Positions 24,386 through 32,946 of a stretch of DNA of 35,165 nucleotides are shown one piece after another. This stretch comes from an uncultured Muribaculaceae bacterium. GTDB taxonomy: Bacteria; Bacteroidota; Bacteroidia; Bacteroidales; Muribaculaceae. Under the pieces are notes generated by a model. That model made no database searches and was not told the DNA's origin. It saw only the letters and a list, made by a program, of their open reading frames with translations. Each line of letters begins with the position of its first letter. Within the stretch, counting starts at the first letter, position 1. Made by a program: the position numbers and the translations under genes. The stretch covers positions 1 through 35,165 of the forward strand of contig CAJUBL010000029.1 of NCBI GenBank assembly GCA_910584665.1, in the 5' to 3' direction.

Positions 24386-25708
24386 ATGCACCATTATTTT
24401 CCGCATACACCCGACGATATCAGAACCATGCTGGACCGCATAGGCGTCGAGACTCTTGACGACCTTTACAGCGATGTACCCGCCGGGCTAAGACTACGGC
24501 AGCCATACAACCTGCCGCCGTCACAGAGCGAAAAGGAGATACGCGACTTCTTCGATTCCCTGTCCTCCCACAATCTGTCGCTCAAATGTTTTGCCGGAGC
24601 CGGACAATACAACCACTATACTCCGGCTGTGGTATCATCGCTATCGGCACGTTCCGAGTTTCTGACAGCCTATACTCCTTACCAGCCTGAAATATCGCAG
24701 GGCACACTCCAGTATATTTTCGAGTACCAGACGATCATGTCACGGCTCACAGGACTCGAAGTGAGCAATGCATCGATGTATGACGGTGCCACAGCCACAG
24801 CCGAAGCTATGCTCATGGCTGCAGCCCATTCACGCCGCCGCTCGCGTGTGCTCGTATCGGCAACGATAAATCCCGCCGTACGTGAGGTCATCGACACTTA
24901 TGCCACATATCACGGCATCACCGTTGACACTGTCGCGGCTATAGACGGAGTGACATCACGTGAGGATCTTGAGACAAAACTTTCGGCCGGAGATGTTGCC
25001 GGTGTCATCGTTGCCTCCCCCAATTACTACGGAATCCTGGAAGATTATACCGGATGGGCCGATATATGCCACGCCGCCAAGGCCTTGCTTATCATGAACT
25101 GCCCGGCTATCTGCCTGGCATCCATAAAGACTCCGGGCGAATGGGGAGCAGATATAGCTGTGGGCGACGCCCAGTCGCTGGGGATGCCGCTGAACTTCGG
25201 CGGTCCGTATCTCGGCTATCTGTGCGCCACAAAGGCCCTGATGCGCAAGATGCCGGGCAGGATCGTAGGACAGACCACCGATGACCGCGGCAACCGCGTC
25301 TTCGTTCTGACCCTGCAGGCACGCGAGCAGCACATACGTCGCGAGAAAGCCACCTCCAATATCTGCTCCAACCAGGGACTGATGGCTCTTCACACAGCCA
25401 TATACGTGTCGCTGATGGGAGCCAGAGGCCTTCGGGAAGTCAACGACACCGGATACCGGGCCGCCCACTATCTCGCCGACCGTCTTACAGCTACCGGCAA
25501 GATGCGTCTCAGATATCCCGATCGTCCGTACTTCAACGAGATGGCGATGACCGTCGACTTCGATCTCGATCTTTTCATGGCCAAAGCAATGGAACAGGGT
25601 ATTCTGCCCGGAGTCAGGATAGATGACAGCACGCTGCTTATAGCCACGACCGAAATGTTATCGCGTGACGACCTCGACCAATATATTCTTCTTGTCCAAA
25701 CGATGTGA
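24386..25708 (+). CDS. gcvPA: Glycine dehydrogenase (decarboxylating) subunit 1
   Basis: The N-terminal half of a split P protein, which with subunit 2 decarboxylates glycine using PLP. The start at 24386 (MHHYFPHTPDDIRTML) leaves 28 bp after gcvH and begins with the family's YxPHTxxDxxxML motif; an ATG at 24293 would overlap gcvH by 65 bp and is rejected. 440 residues. Blocks include FAGAGQYNHYTPAVV, TAYTPYQPEISQGTLQ, SNASMYDGATA, FGGPYLGYL and REQHIRREKATSNICSNQ. Two-subunit GcvP occurs in many bacteria and archaea, against the single roughly 950-residue chain of E. coli. Confidence 0.96.
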   Translation: MHHYFPHTPDDIRTMLDRIGVETLDDLYSDVPAGLRLRQPYNLPPSQSEKEIRDFFDSLSSHNLSLKCFAGAGQYNHYTPAVVSSLSARSEFLTAYTPYQPEISQGTLQYIFEYQTIMSRLTGLEVSNASMYDGATATAEAMLMAAAHSRRRSRVLVSATINPAVREVIDTYATYHGITVDTVAAIDGVTSREDLETKLSAGDVAGVIVASPNYYGILEDYTGWADICHAAKALLIMNCPAICLASIKTPGEWGADIAVGDAQSLGMPLNFGGPYLGYLCATKALMRKMPGRIVGQTTDDRGNRVFVLTLQAREQHIRREKATSNICSNQGLMALHTAIYVSLMGARGLREVNDTGYRAAHYLADRLTATGKMRLRYPDRPYFNEMAMTVDFDLDLFMAKAMEQGILPGVRIDDSTLLIATTEMLSRDDLDQYILLVQTM

Positions 25709-25715
25709 TAAAGCC

Positions 25716-27167
25716 ATGAACCGTAAATATTACAGCAAGCTCATATTCGAGCTGTCACACCCCGGCCGACACGGTTACTCACTACCCTCCAACGGTCTCG
25801 ATACTCCTGTCGACCTGCCGGAGACGCTAAGCCGAAAAACTCCGCCCGACCTGCCGGAAGTTGACGAACCCGCCGTCGTCCGCCACTATAACAACATGTC
25901 GACCAACAACTTCGGTGTCGACACGGGATTCTATCCTTTAGGATCCTGCACAATGAAGTACAACCCCAAGATCAACGAAGAGATCGCATCACACTCCGGA
26001 ATGCTCCAGCTGCACCCGTCGACACCCGCCGTAGCGGCACAGGGCGCCCTGATGATATACTACACACTGCAATGGATGCTGAGCGAGATCGGAGGTATGG
26101 CTGAATTCACACTCAATCCGTTTGCCGGAGCCCACGGCGAGCTCACCGGTCTCATGGTGATCCGGGCCTATCACCGGTCACGCGGCGACTTCAGGCGCAC
26201 TAAAGTCATCATACCGGACTCGGCCCACGGCACCAATCCGGCCAGCGCCGCTGTCGCCGGCCTCGAGATCGTCGAAGTCAGAAGCCGTCCCGACGGCACG
26301 GTCGATGTCGACGACCTGCGCCCGCTGCTCGACGATACCGTTGCAGCCATGATGATGACCAATCCCAATACACTGGGAATCTTCGAGAAGAACATTCCCG
26401 AGATAGCAGAACTTGTACACGGGGCCGGAGCGTTGCTATACTACGACGGAGCCAATCTCAACCCGATGCTTGGCGTGGCCCGTCCGGGCGATATGGGATT
26501 TGACGTGATGCACATCAACCTCCACAAGACATTCTCGACACCTCACGGTGGCGGAGGTCCCGGCTCAGGTCCTGTAGGCGTACGTGCAGGTCTGGAACAG
26601 TTCCTGCCCAATCCGAGAGTGGTAAGACGTCCCGACGGATCATTTGACATCATATCTTCGTCCGATGCCTTGGGCCGGATATCGGCAACACTCGGCAACT
26701 ATGCCATAGCAGCCCGTGCCCTTGCCTATATATTGTCAATGGGACGTGAAGGAATCATGATGGCCGGCAGACTGGCTACCCTGAACGCCAACTACATAAA
26801 GGAGTCTCTTAAAGACCTGTATAAGCTTCCCATTGAAGGAGTTTGCAAACATGAGTTTGTATTCGACGGTCTGGCCGACAAGTCTACCGGGGTCACCACG
26901 CTCAATGTCGCCAAACGGCTTCTTGATCACGGCTACCACGCTCCTACGATCTATTTCCCGCTTCTGTTCCACGAGTCGCTGATGATAGAACCGACTGAGA
27001 CCGAAAGTCTTGAGACGCTGGACGAATTCATTGCCGTGATGCGCGAAATAGCCCGCGAAGCCTCCGAGACTCCCGATATAGTCAGGGATGCCCCGCACGA
27101 TACTCCCATAGGTCATCCCGACGATACCCAGGCGGCACTCACACCAGTCACGACATATACAGCCTGA
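25716..27167 (+). CDS. gcvPB: Glycine dehydrogenase (decarboxylating) subunit 2
   Basis: The C-terminal, PLP-bearing half of the P protein; 483 residues from the ATG at 25716, 7 bp after gcvPA. An upstream ATG at 25665 would overlap gcvPA and is rejected. The Schiff-base Lys is about residue 271 in HINLHKTFSTPHGGGGPG. LGSCTMKYNPKIN, GAHGELTGLMVIRAYH, DSAHGTNPASA and MMTNPNTLGIFE are further family motifs. The C-terminal tail (about 35 residues, rich in Pro, Thr and Asp) extends past the usual fold and looks non-conserved. Confidence 0.97.
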   Translation: MNRKYYSKLIFELSHPGRHGYSLPSNGLDTPVDLPETLSRKTPPDLPEVDEPAVVRHYNNMSTNNFGVDTGFYPLGSCTMKYNPKINEEIASHSGMLQLHPSTPAVAAQGALMIYYTLQWMLSEIGGMAEFTLNPFAGAHGELTGLMVIRAYHRSRGDFRRTKVIIPDSAHGTNPASAAVAGLEIVEVRSRPDGTVDVDDLRPLLDDTVAAMMMTNPNTLGIFEKNIPEIAELVHGAGALLYYDGANLNPMLGVARPGDMGFDVMHINLHKTFSTPHGGGGPGSGPVGVRAGLEQFLPNPRVVRRPDGSFDIISSSDALGRISATLGNYAIAARALAYILSMGREGIMMAGRLATLNANYIKESLKDLYKLPIEGVCKHEFVFDGLADKSTGVTTLNVAKRLLDHGYHAPTIYFPLLFHESLMIEPTETESLETLDEFIAVMREIAREASETPDIVRDAPHDTPIGHPDDTQAALTPVTTYTA

Positions 27168-27173
27168 TAAACT

Positions 27174-28478
27174 ATGGATCTGATAATCATAGGAGCCGGT
27201 CCCGGAGGATACGAACTGGCGGCAGAGGCTCATAAATCAGGCCTCGAGGTAGCAGTTATTGAACGTGACAATATCGGCGGCACATGTCTCAACCGGGGAT
27301 GCATCCCCACCAAAGCCCTCCTGGCCTCGGCCAATACACTGAGGACAGCACGTGAAGCCTCATCAATGGGTATTGACATCGATGGCATAATCCCATGCTA
27401 CAGCCGTGCCGTCGAACGCAAGGACGGGATCGTGGCACAGCTGAGGGAGGGTGTGGCAATGGCCCTTGACGGAGTGACACTGATCAGGGGTGAGGCCCGT
27501 TTTATATCACACGATACCATTGAGGTAAACGGCCGGCGGTACTCTGCGCCACGTATCGTCGTCGCCACCGGCTCTGAACCTGTACGTCCTGACATTCCCG
27601 GAGCAGACAAAGCCATCACAAGTGATGAACTGTTATCAATGAGCGATCTACCGAAGTCGATCGCTATCATTGGCGGCGGCGTGATAGGCATCGAGTTCGC
27701 CTGTATCCTGCACGAATTCGGTGTCGATGTTACGGTCATAGAGTTCTGTAAGGAAATTCTCCCCACATTCGACAGAGATATTGCCAAACGGCTACGCACA
27801 CGGCTTGGACGCAACGGGATCAGGATTATTGTCGGTGCGACGGTCACTTCCATCGGTGACGGTAATGTAAGTTACGACCTTAAAGGTAAAACCATCACCA
27901 TCGGGGCTGAAGCGACCCTGATGGCTGTAGGCCGACGTCCGGTTATTCCGGAAGGACTTACCGAACTCGGCGTGGAGATTACCCGTCGCGGCATCACCGT
28001 CAATCCCGGGACAATGGAAACCGGTGTACACGGAATATATGCCATAGGCGATGTCAACGGCCTGTGTATGCTCGCCCACGCGGCATCGGCTCATGGCAGA
28101 ATCTTTATGGGTCATGACGTGAACCTCGACATCATTCCGGCCGCAGTCTTCAGTCATCCTGAATGTGCCATGGTCGGCCTGACCGAGGAACAATGCCTGC
28201 AGCGACAGCTCGATATCAGGGTCGGAAGATCACTGTTCCGTGCAAACGGTAAAGCCGTGACAATGAACGAGACCGACGGAATGGTCAAAGTCATTGCCGA
28301 CAGCCACAGCGACGCAATACTCGGGTGTCACATCATGGGACCGCATGCCAGCGATCTCGTACAGGCGGTAGCCGACATGATGACCATCGGGGCAACAGCC
28401 GACGACATAGCACGAAGCATCCACGCCCACCCCACTCTCTCTGAGACGGTTCAGGCCGCTATAGATAATTTGGCATGA
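27174..28478 (+). CDS. lpdA: Dihydrolipoyl dehydrogenase (glycine-cleavage L protein)
   Basis: An FAD flavoenzyme that reoxidises dihydrolipoyl-GcvH with NAD. The N-terminal FAD site is IIIGAGPGGYELA, the redox-active disulfide is Cys38/Cys43 in GGTCLNRGCIPTK, the NAD-binding loop is IIGGGVIGIEFA, the second FAD motif is GIYAIGDVNG, and the C-terminal catalytic dyad is in HAHPTLSE. At 434 residues it is on the short side for the family but all motifs are present. It is the last gene of the operon, 6 bp after gcvPB, followed by a terminator. It could also serve any 2-oxoacid dehydrogenase in the cell. Confidence 0.96.
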   Translation: MDLIIIGAGPGGYELAAEAHKSGLEVAVIERDNIGGTCLNRGCIPTKALLASANTLRTAREASSMGIDIDGIIPCYSRAVERKDGIVAQLREGVAMALDGVTLIRGEARFISHDTIEVNGRRYSAPRIVVATGSEPVRPDIPGADKAITSDELLSMSDLPKSIAIIGGGVIGIEFACILHEFGVDVTVIEFCKEILPTFDRDIAKRLRTRLGRNGIRIIVGATVTSIGDGNVSYDLKGKTITIGAEATLMAVGRRPVIPEGLTELGVEITRRGITVNPGTMETGVHGIYAIGDVNGLCMLAHAASAHGRIFMGHDVNLDIIPAAVFSHPECAMVGLTEEQCLQRQLDIRVGRSLFRANGKAVTMNETDGMVKVIADSHSDAILGCHIMGPHASDLVQAVADMMTIGATADDIARSIHAHPTLSETVQAAIDNLA

Positions 28479-28545
28479 ATACCCGAATCTCCGTGCAAAT
28501 TATAGAGACACAGATGTAATATTTCAGGCATCAAAAGCGTTCTTT

Positions 28546-28579
28546 AAGTGTCGGAAATGCCCGTTGGCGTCCGGCACTT
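28546..28579 (+). terminator. Terminator of the lplA-gcv-lpd operon
   Basis: AAGTGTCGG (28546-28554) pairs with CCGGCACTT (28571-28579) over 9 bp including one G-U, with an inner GCC/GGC stem, followed by ATTTTC. It is 68 bp after the lpd stop. Confidence 0.82.
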
Positions 28580-28610
28580 ATTTTCATCACTAACATAATG
28601 CATCCTGCCT

Positions 28611-28784
28611 ATGGATAAAACTTCTACCTCCATTCAATCGGATTTCAACAGAACACATACAACCACCGAACACAGCCGTAGCAACAGCACCGGTCCGTCA
28701 CAACAGGCGCTCAGATTCATACGTCGGTTCGCACGCACATACCAGCCGGAGAACGGCATAACTTTTGTGCTCAAAGTATCCTGA
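28611..28784 (+). CDS. Small 57-residue protein, unknown
   Basis: An intact ORF of 57 codons plus stop. The first 30 residues are Ser/Thr/Asn-rich and polar. The second half, ALRFIRRFARTYQPENGITF, is an amphipathic basic helix followed by a short hydrophobic strand. It begins 31 bp after the gcv terminator and ends 20 bp before the next gene. I recall short Bacteroidales proteins with a similar FIRxFARxY segment but cannot verify it. It may be a real small protein co-transcribed with the secreted protein downstream. No strong ribosome site. Confidence 0.5.
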   Translation: MDKTSTSIQSDFNRTHTTTEHSRSNSTGPSQQALRFIRRFARTYQPENGITFVLKVS

Positions 28785-28804
28785 CCCACAAAAACAACAA
28801 TTCC

Positions 28805-29179
28805 ATGAAATATCTTTTAATCATATTTACATTTCTTTTTGCTTCATTTTCATTGGAAGCAAAAAAACTATACGTTGAAATGGAATATCATAAAAACTGC
28901 ATTAAACTTGACGATGGGTCCAATAAGAAACGTCAGGCAATCAAAGACGAACAGGGTAAAGACATTAAATTCACATCTCTTATCGGAGCCATTAATTATA
29001 TGTCGCTACAAGGTTGGGAACTTGTTGATACCAAATCTGTAATCAAAGGTGAGGGAGTTTATGGGTTAAGCTCTACCGATACAAAAGTATATTATCTTTT
29101 TTGTAAAGAGGTTCCCGACGAGGAACTTGAAGTTATTGTATCCAATTCATATAAAGACAAGGACCGGCAGACCAACTGA
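28805..29179 (+). CDS. Small secreted protein, unknown function
   Basis: A 124-residue protein with a clear signal peptide (MKYLLIIFTFLFASFSLEAK). The mature part is Lys-rich and compact, with a SLIGAINYMSLQGWELVDTKS segment; the GWEL turn resembles small DUF4177-like proteins, though I cannot confirm membership. It ends in a polar DKDRQTN tail. The gene is distinctly more AT-rich than the glycine-cleavage operon before it, which may mark an accessory gene. A terminator follows its stop within 15 bp. Periplasmic location is inferred from the signal peptide. Confidence 0.68.
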   Translation: MKYLLIIFTFLFASFSLEAKKLYVEMEYHKNCIKLDDGSNKKRQAIKDEQGKDIKFTSLIGAINYMSLQGWELVDTKSVIKGEGVYGLSSTDTKVYYLFCKEVPDEELEVIVSNSYKDKDRQTN

Positions 29180-29190
29180 ACCAAAACAGT

Positions 29191-29225
29191 AAGCCCCTTG
29201 ACGTTCCGGGAACCTCAAGGGGCTT
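29191..29225. terminator. Strong bidirectional terminator
   Basis: A perfect 11-bp outer stem (29191-29201 with 29215-29225) and an inner GTTCC/GGAAC stem. On the minus strand it is followed by ACTGTTTTGG, fitting termination of the tRNA-Leu transcript. On the plus strand it ends the secreted-protein gene. Confidence 0.82.
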
Positions 29226-29229
29226 GCTG

Positions 29230-29311
29230 TGCGCATGAAGGGACTCGAACCCCCACGATCTGAGATCATTAGATCCTAAGTCTAACGCGGCTACCATTAC
29301 GCCACATGCGC
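29230..29311 (-). tRNA. tRNA-Leu (anticodon UAG)
   Basis: An 82-nt cloverleaf. The acceptor stem GCGCATG (29305-29311) pairs with CATGCGC (29231-29237), with discriminator A at 29230. The anticodon stem TTAGA/TCTAA encloses CTTAGGA, giving anticodon TAG, which reads CUA/CUN leucine codons. A long variable arm is present, and the T-loop TTCGAGT is canonical. CCA is not encoded (CAGC follows). It has its own promoter. Confidence 0.95.
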
Positions 29312-29322
29312 TTAAATCGCTA

Positions 29323-29354
29323 CAAAGGTAGCGACATTATCTGAACTTTACAAA
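29323..29354 (-). promoter_or_regulatory. Promoter of tRNA-Leu
   Basis: On the minus strand, TTTG at 29351-29354, exactly 20 bp, then TACCTTTG at 29323-29330, 11 bp before the tRNA 5' end. A near-perfect Bacteroidetes consensus. Confidence 0.85.
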
Positions 29355-29371
29355 TGCATCAGGTCAAAAAA

Positions 29372-30574
29372 TTATAAAATCTGATATCCCGCATCCTTCA
29401 ATGCCTTATGAATCTGCCCGACATGCTCCGAGTTGCGCGTCTCGAGTTCGACATGAAGCTCACAATTGTTTATACCGCCCTTGCCTGTCGCACGGCCATG
29501 GGCAACACTCAGGATGTTACCACCCTGCCGGCCGATGATGTCACAAACAGCAGAGAGCTGGCCCGGCTTGTCGTTGAGGTCAAGAGTAATGGTACATATG
29601 CGTCCGCTCTTCGTCAATCCGCGGGTTATAACGCGGTTAAGGATAGACACATCAATATTGCCGCCCGACACAAGACAGACGACTTTCTTGCCGGCAATAG
29701 GCAGTTTGCCGAAAATCGCGGCGGCAACCGACACAGCTCCAGCGCCTTCCGATACCAGTTTCTGTTTCTCGATAAGGGCAAGAATCGCGGCGGCGATCTC
29801 ATCCTCCGAGACCGTAACCACCTCGTCGACATACCGGCGACAGGCCTCGTAGGTAAGTGTCCCGGGCTCTTTCACTGCAATACCGTCGGCTATGGTCGAG
29901 ACATTGTCCAGGCGTATGCGGTCACCGTTTCTGAGCGAATCGGCCATGCTCGGCGCACCGGCCGCCTGAACGCCATAAATCCTGATATCAGGACGTAAAG
30001 TCTTGACAGTGAATGCTACACCTGCTATGAGACCACCACCGCCTATGGGGACAATAATAGCCTCGACATCGGGCATCTCCTCAAGAATCTCAAGACCTAT
30101 CGTTCCCTGACCGGCTATGACAAGAGGATCGTCAAACGGATGGACAAACGTGTAACCCTCCTTGTCGCGAAGTTCGATAGCCTTGTTGTAGGCGTCGTCA
30201 TAGACACCGTCAACCAGACAGACCTCGGCGCCGAGAGCTTTCGTCGCCTCGATTTTTGACAGCGGGGCACCGGCAGGCAGGCATATCAATGCCTTGATAC
30301 CGTTACGGGCGGCACCGAGAGCGACACCCTGCGCATGATTTCCGGCCGAACACGCGATAACACCCTTTGCCTTCTCCTCAGGACTGAGCTGCGAGATTTT
30401 ATAATAGGCGCCACGCAGTTTGAACGAACCGGTATATTGCAGATTCTCAGGCTTGAGATATACCTGCGAGTCCTTGACAAGATTTGTAGGACCGACAAGG
30501 CGCGGATGACGGGCCACATCCTTGAGTACCTGTTGAGCGCGGTACACCTCGCTTATCTTCAGTTCTTCCATCAT
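29372..30574 (-). CDS. ilvA: Threonine ammonia-lyase
   Basis: A PLP enzyme that deaminates threonine to 2-oxobutyrate, the first step to isoleucine. 400 residues. The PLP Lys is Lys52 in TGSFKLRGAYYK, and the Ser/Gly-rich phosphate loop is VPIGGGGLIAG. A single C-terminal ACT domain (about 325-400; CTITLDLNDKPGQLSAV) makes it the short form, shorter than the 510-residue E. coli IlvA with two regulatory domains, so isoleucine feedback may differ. It may be biosynthetic or catabolic; no ilv neighbours are present to decide. MetMet at the start leaves a 3-bp ambiguity. Confidence 0.94.
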   Translation of the reverse strand: MMEELKISEVYRAQQVLKDVARHPRLVGPTNLVKDSQVYLKPENLQYTGSFKLRGAYYKISQLSPEEKAKGVIACSAGNHAQGVALGAARNGIKALICLPAGAPLSKIEATKALGAEVCLVDGVYDDAYNKAIELRDKEGYTFVHPFDDPLVIAGQGTIGLEILEEMPDVEAIIVPIGGGGLIAGVAFTVKTLRPDIRIYGVQAAGAPSMADSLRNGDRIRLDNVSTIADGIAVKEPGTLTYEACRRYVDEVVTVSEDEIAAAILALIEKQKLVSEGAGAVSVAAAIFGKLPIAGKKVVCLVSGGNIDVSILNRVITRGLTKSGRICTITLDLNDKPGQLSAVCDIIGRQGGNILSVAHGRATGKGGINNCELHVELETRNSEHVGQIHKALKDAGYQIL

Positions 30575-30593
30575 TTATTTGTTAATAGTTGCG

Positions 30594-30625
30594 CAAAATA
30601 ACCGCTAATTTACGAGTTATGCAAT
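30594..30625 (-). promoter_or_regulatory. Probable promoter of ilvA
   Basis: On the minus strand, ATTG at 30622-30625, a 20-bp spacer, then TTATTTTG at 30594-30601 (one mismatch to TAnnTTTG), 19 bp before the ilvA start. Confidence 0.6.
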
Positions 30626-30641
30626 AGCTTCTCTAAAATTT

Positions 30642-31142
30642 TTATCGGGACGGCTGTAACACGAGAGGATACGGATCCTTCACCGGAGCGACCGGACCGG
30701 ATGCATAACGCAGACATAGCGACGCCATATCATCTGTCGAACCGCCGGCTATCGCAACATAATACACCGGTTCTCGTGTCGACAACAGCATCGCATCAGG
30801 ATACCCGTTTGCTTTCAGCCTACTGCACAACGAACGCGCATTAAACAGCTGTCTGAACTGAGCAACCACCACATAAGCCTCGGCCGGTACCGACCCATTG
30901 CCGGCATCGACCGGCTTTACCCTTTCACGCTTCACGGCTACGGTATCACCGTCAATGATACGCGTAGATGTAATAGCCTCGCGCCTTATCCTGTCATAAA
31001 CGGTATTGTCGATTCCCGACTCATCACTACGTCCGGCAACAGCCTGTTCGTAAGCCGCCCTGTAGTTGGCCTCGCTCGTCCGGCAACCGGTAATCACAGC
31101 AACTGACGCTATCGTCACTGCAGTTATAATTAATTTCATCAT
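30642..31142 (-). CDS. SPOR-domain-like lipoprotein
   Basis: The start at 31142 (MMKLIITAVTIASVAVITGC) gives a lipoprotein signal with lipobox ITGC at Cys20 and avoids overlap with the upstream gene; an ATG at 31166 would overlap it by 20 bp. After a polar stretch, residues about 90-140 (AYVVVAQFRQLFNARSLCSRL, YYVAIAGG) resemble a SPOR domain, which binds denuded glycan strands of septal peptidoglycan. A link to cell-envelope maintenance or division is inferred from that. It is encoded 4 bp after the metallophosphoesterase, so it belongs to that operon. Confidence 0.78.
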   Translation of the reverse strand: MMKLIITAVTIASVAVITGCRTSEANYRAAYEQAVAGRSDESGIDNTVYDRIRREAITSTRIIDGDTVAVKRERVKPVDAGNGSVPAEAYVVVAQFRQLFNARSLCSRLKANGYPDAMLLSTREPVYYVAIAGGSTDDMASLCLRYASGPVAPVKDPYPLVLQPSR

Positions 31143-31146
31143 GACA

Positions 31147-31650
31147 TTACAATTTAATTTTACCAAGTTCGATCACCTCAAGATCACGCATCGTACCGTT
31201 ATCTATCACAAGCCGGATGAGTGTTCGCTCCTTTTGCCATCCATGATGTCCCGCCGCTCCGGGATTGATGTGCAGACAGTCAAGCTCGTCATCATACATA
31301 ACCTTGAGTATGTGGGAATGCCCGGCAACAAACAGCTGTGCCTTATGCTCGATAATGAGCCGTCGTATCCCCGGCGCATATCGTCGCGGATAGCCACCGA
31401 TGTGGGTCATCAACACCCTGACACCATCAATGTCAAACACTTCCACCTCACGGCAACGATGTCTTACGATCCCGTTGTCTATATTCCCATGCACGGCTCT
31501 GACAACCGGGCATATATCCTCGAGCCTGGCAATCACACTTATATCACCCACATCTCCGGCATGCCATATCTCGTCGCAATCCCTGAAATGAATCGCGAAC
31601 CGGTCGTCCCAGCATGAGTGTGTGTCACTGAGTATTCCTATACGTTTCAT
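31147..31650 (-). CDS. YfcE/MJ0936-family metallophosphoesterase
   Basis: A 167-residue calcineurin-like phosphodiesterase. The start at 31650 (MKRIGILSDTHS) is chosen over the ATG at 31704, which would add 18 non-conserved residues. Metal ligands are in order: DTH (Asp9, His11), HAGDVGD, VHGNID, MTHIGG and VAGHSH. The small size and lack of other domains fit YfcE-type enzymes, which hydrolyse phosphodiesters in vitro; the physiological substrate is unknown. It is probably cytoplasmic. It sits between the C1 peptidase and the SPOR lipoprotein. Confidence 0.9.
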   Translation of the reverse strand: MKRIGILSDTHSCWDDRFAIHFRDCDEIWHAGDVGDISVIARLEDICPVVRAVHGNIDNGIVRHRCREVEVFDIDGVRVLMTHIGGYPRRYAPGIRRLIIEHKAQLFVAGHSHILKVMYDDELDCLHINPGAAGHHGWQKERTLIRLVIDNGTMRDLEVIELGKIKL

Positions 31651-31721
31651 ATAATGAATAACGGGCGTCGCCAAGGAAAAGTCATACCCGACAACACCCG
31701 TCATATCGATTGCCTGAATTA

Positions 31722-32927
31722 TTATTTCAGATTCATTTTTTTGGCAATGGCCTTTGGAATGGCATCACGGTGAACCAGTATGTCAAGAGTCTTAGCCAGA
31801 ATATATGGCTCGGAAGCATAGAAATAGCCGTTGTACACCTGTTTGTCGGTCCACGAGTTACGCACCTTGTAGTAACGTTTGCCGTTCTGGTCAGTGGCAT
31901 AACCTACAATCTCCATTCCGTGGTCATCGGTAGTCTCACGACGGTCAAACATAGCCTGACGCGATTCGGGAGTAACATCGATCTCGTCGACCGGCCCGTC
32001 AAACTCGTACTGCTTTGCTTTTTTCTCCGAATCACTGAGCTTGACCCACCGGGCCAGTTCGGTACCCTCCATGTCGGCCTCGTTCTTCTCTCTGGGCATC
32101 ACAGCCACACCTTTCTTCCACTTGAATCCGGATTCGCTTACGTCAGCAGCCCACACAACAGGGAATCCGTTTTCGACGGCATTGTCTAAGATAGCCTTGA
32201 GGTCATCAAGCGGTACATTGTAGTATCCCGCCCATAGCCAATTGTCAGGAACTTCAACTGCAAACGTCTCATAGTAAGGATGATGCATGAACGAAGTAAC
32301 AGGAATATAATCGTCAGGATCGATATCGAGCGACTCGGCATACGACTTCGGAGTATAGGTCTTGCCATCGACAACAAATGTCTCCGGCACCTCACCGAGA
32401 TATGCGTCGACAATACCAGCCAATGCTGTAGGCCATGCGGTCGAAAGACGACGGTTGGGATTACGGCTCACGACATCAAGATATGCTTTCATGCCGGCTT
32501 CAAGCTCACCATGCACATGATTGTCCTCACCATATTCCAGTCCTTTGTAAGCCTCTTCCGGGACAGCACCATACCGTTTCCACACATACGGGACATCAAG
32601 GATGCTGCCACCCTGTGAGAAGTTGGTCTTGCCGTTCATACGCACATAACGGTCAGCCTTGTCTATGTAACACTGGCGGACGGTAAACATCTCGCTGAGA
32701 TCAACAGGCTTGCCGCCCTTACGTATTATCTCGTCTTCAAAAAATGTAGTACCGGCAAAACACCAGCATGTGCCGCTCTTGTTCTGGTCACGGACAGGAG
32801 TAGACTCTATCACTTTCACGTCGGTGAAAACGAAACCTACTGAATCTTTTTTCTCTTCGGCCGCATCCTGTGCAACCGCACCCATCGATACGGCTGCAAG
32901 GAGTGCCATCATCAATTGTTTCTTCAT
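31722..32927 (-). CDS. Exported C1-family (bleomycin-hydrolase/aminopeptidase C-like) cysteine peptidase
   Basis: A 401-residue papain-fold peptidase. The start at 32927 (MKKQLMMALLAAVSMGAVAQ) gives a signal peptide, unlike cytosolic PepC; an ATG at 32981 would overlap fabD. The catalytic set is complete: Gln49 and Cys54 in QNKSGTCWCF, His in DDHGMEIVGYA, Asn in VRNSWT. Length and the C1B-like insertions match PepC/bleomycin hydrolase, which act as aminopeptidases in the cytosol, so the secretion signal implies a periplasmic or surface role here. It lies 19 bp after fabD and is probably co-transcribed with it. Confidence 0.88.
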   Translation of the reverse strand: MKKQLMMALLAAVSMGAVAQDAAEEKKDSVGFVFTDVKVIESTPVRDQNKSGTCWCFAGTTFFEDEIIRKGGKPVDLSEMFTVRQCYIDKADRYVRMNGKTNFSQGGSILDVPYVWKRYGAVPEEAYKGLEYGEDNHVHGELEAGMKAYLDVVSRNPNRRLSTAWPTALAGIVDAYLGEVPETFVVDGKTYTPKSYAESLDIDPDDYIPVTSFMHHPYYETFAVEVPDNWLWAGYYNVPLDDLKAILDNAVENGFPVVWAADVSESGFKWKKGVAVMPREKNEADMEGTELARWVKLSDSEKKAKQYEFDGPVDEIDVTPESRQAMFDRRETTDDHGMEIVGYATDQNGKRYYKVRNSWTDKQVYNGYFYASEPYILAKTLDILVHRDAIPKAIAKKMNLK

Positions 32928-32946
32928 GACTCTCAGAGTATGTGAT

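Noticed and set aside
29230..29311. Integration (att) site at tRNA-Leu
   Set aside because: No repeat of the tRNA 3' end is found nearby and no integrase is present. A promoter and terminator tightly bracket the tRNA.
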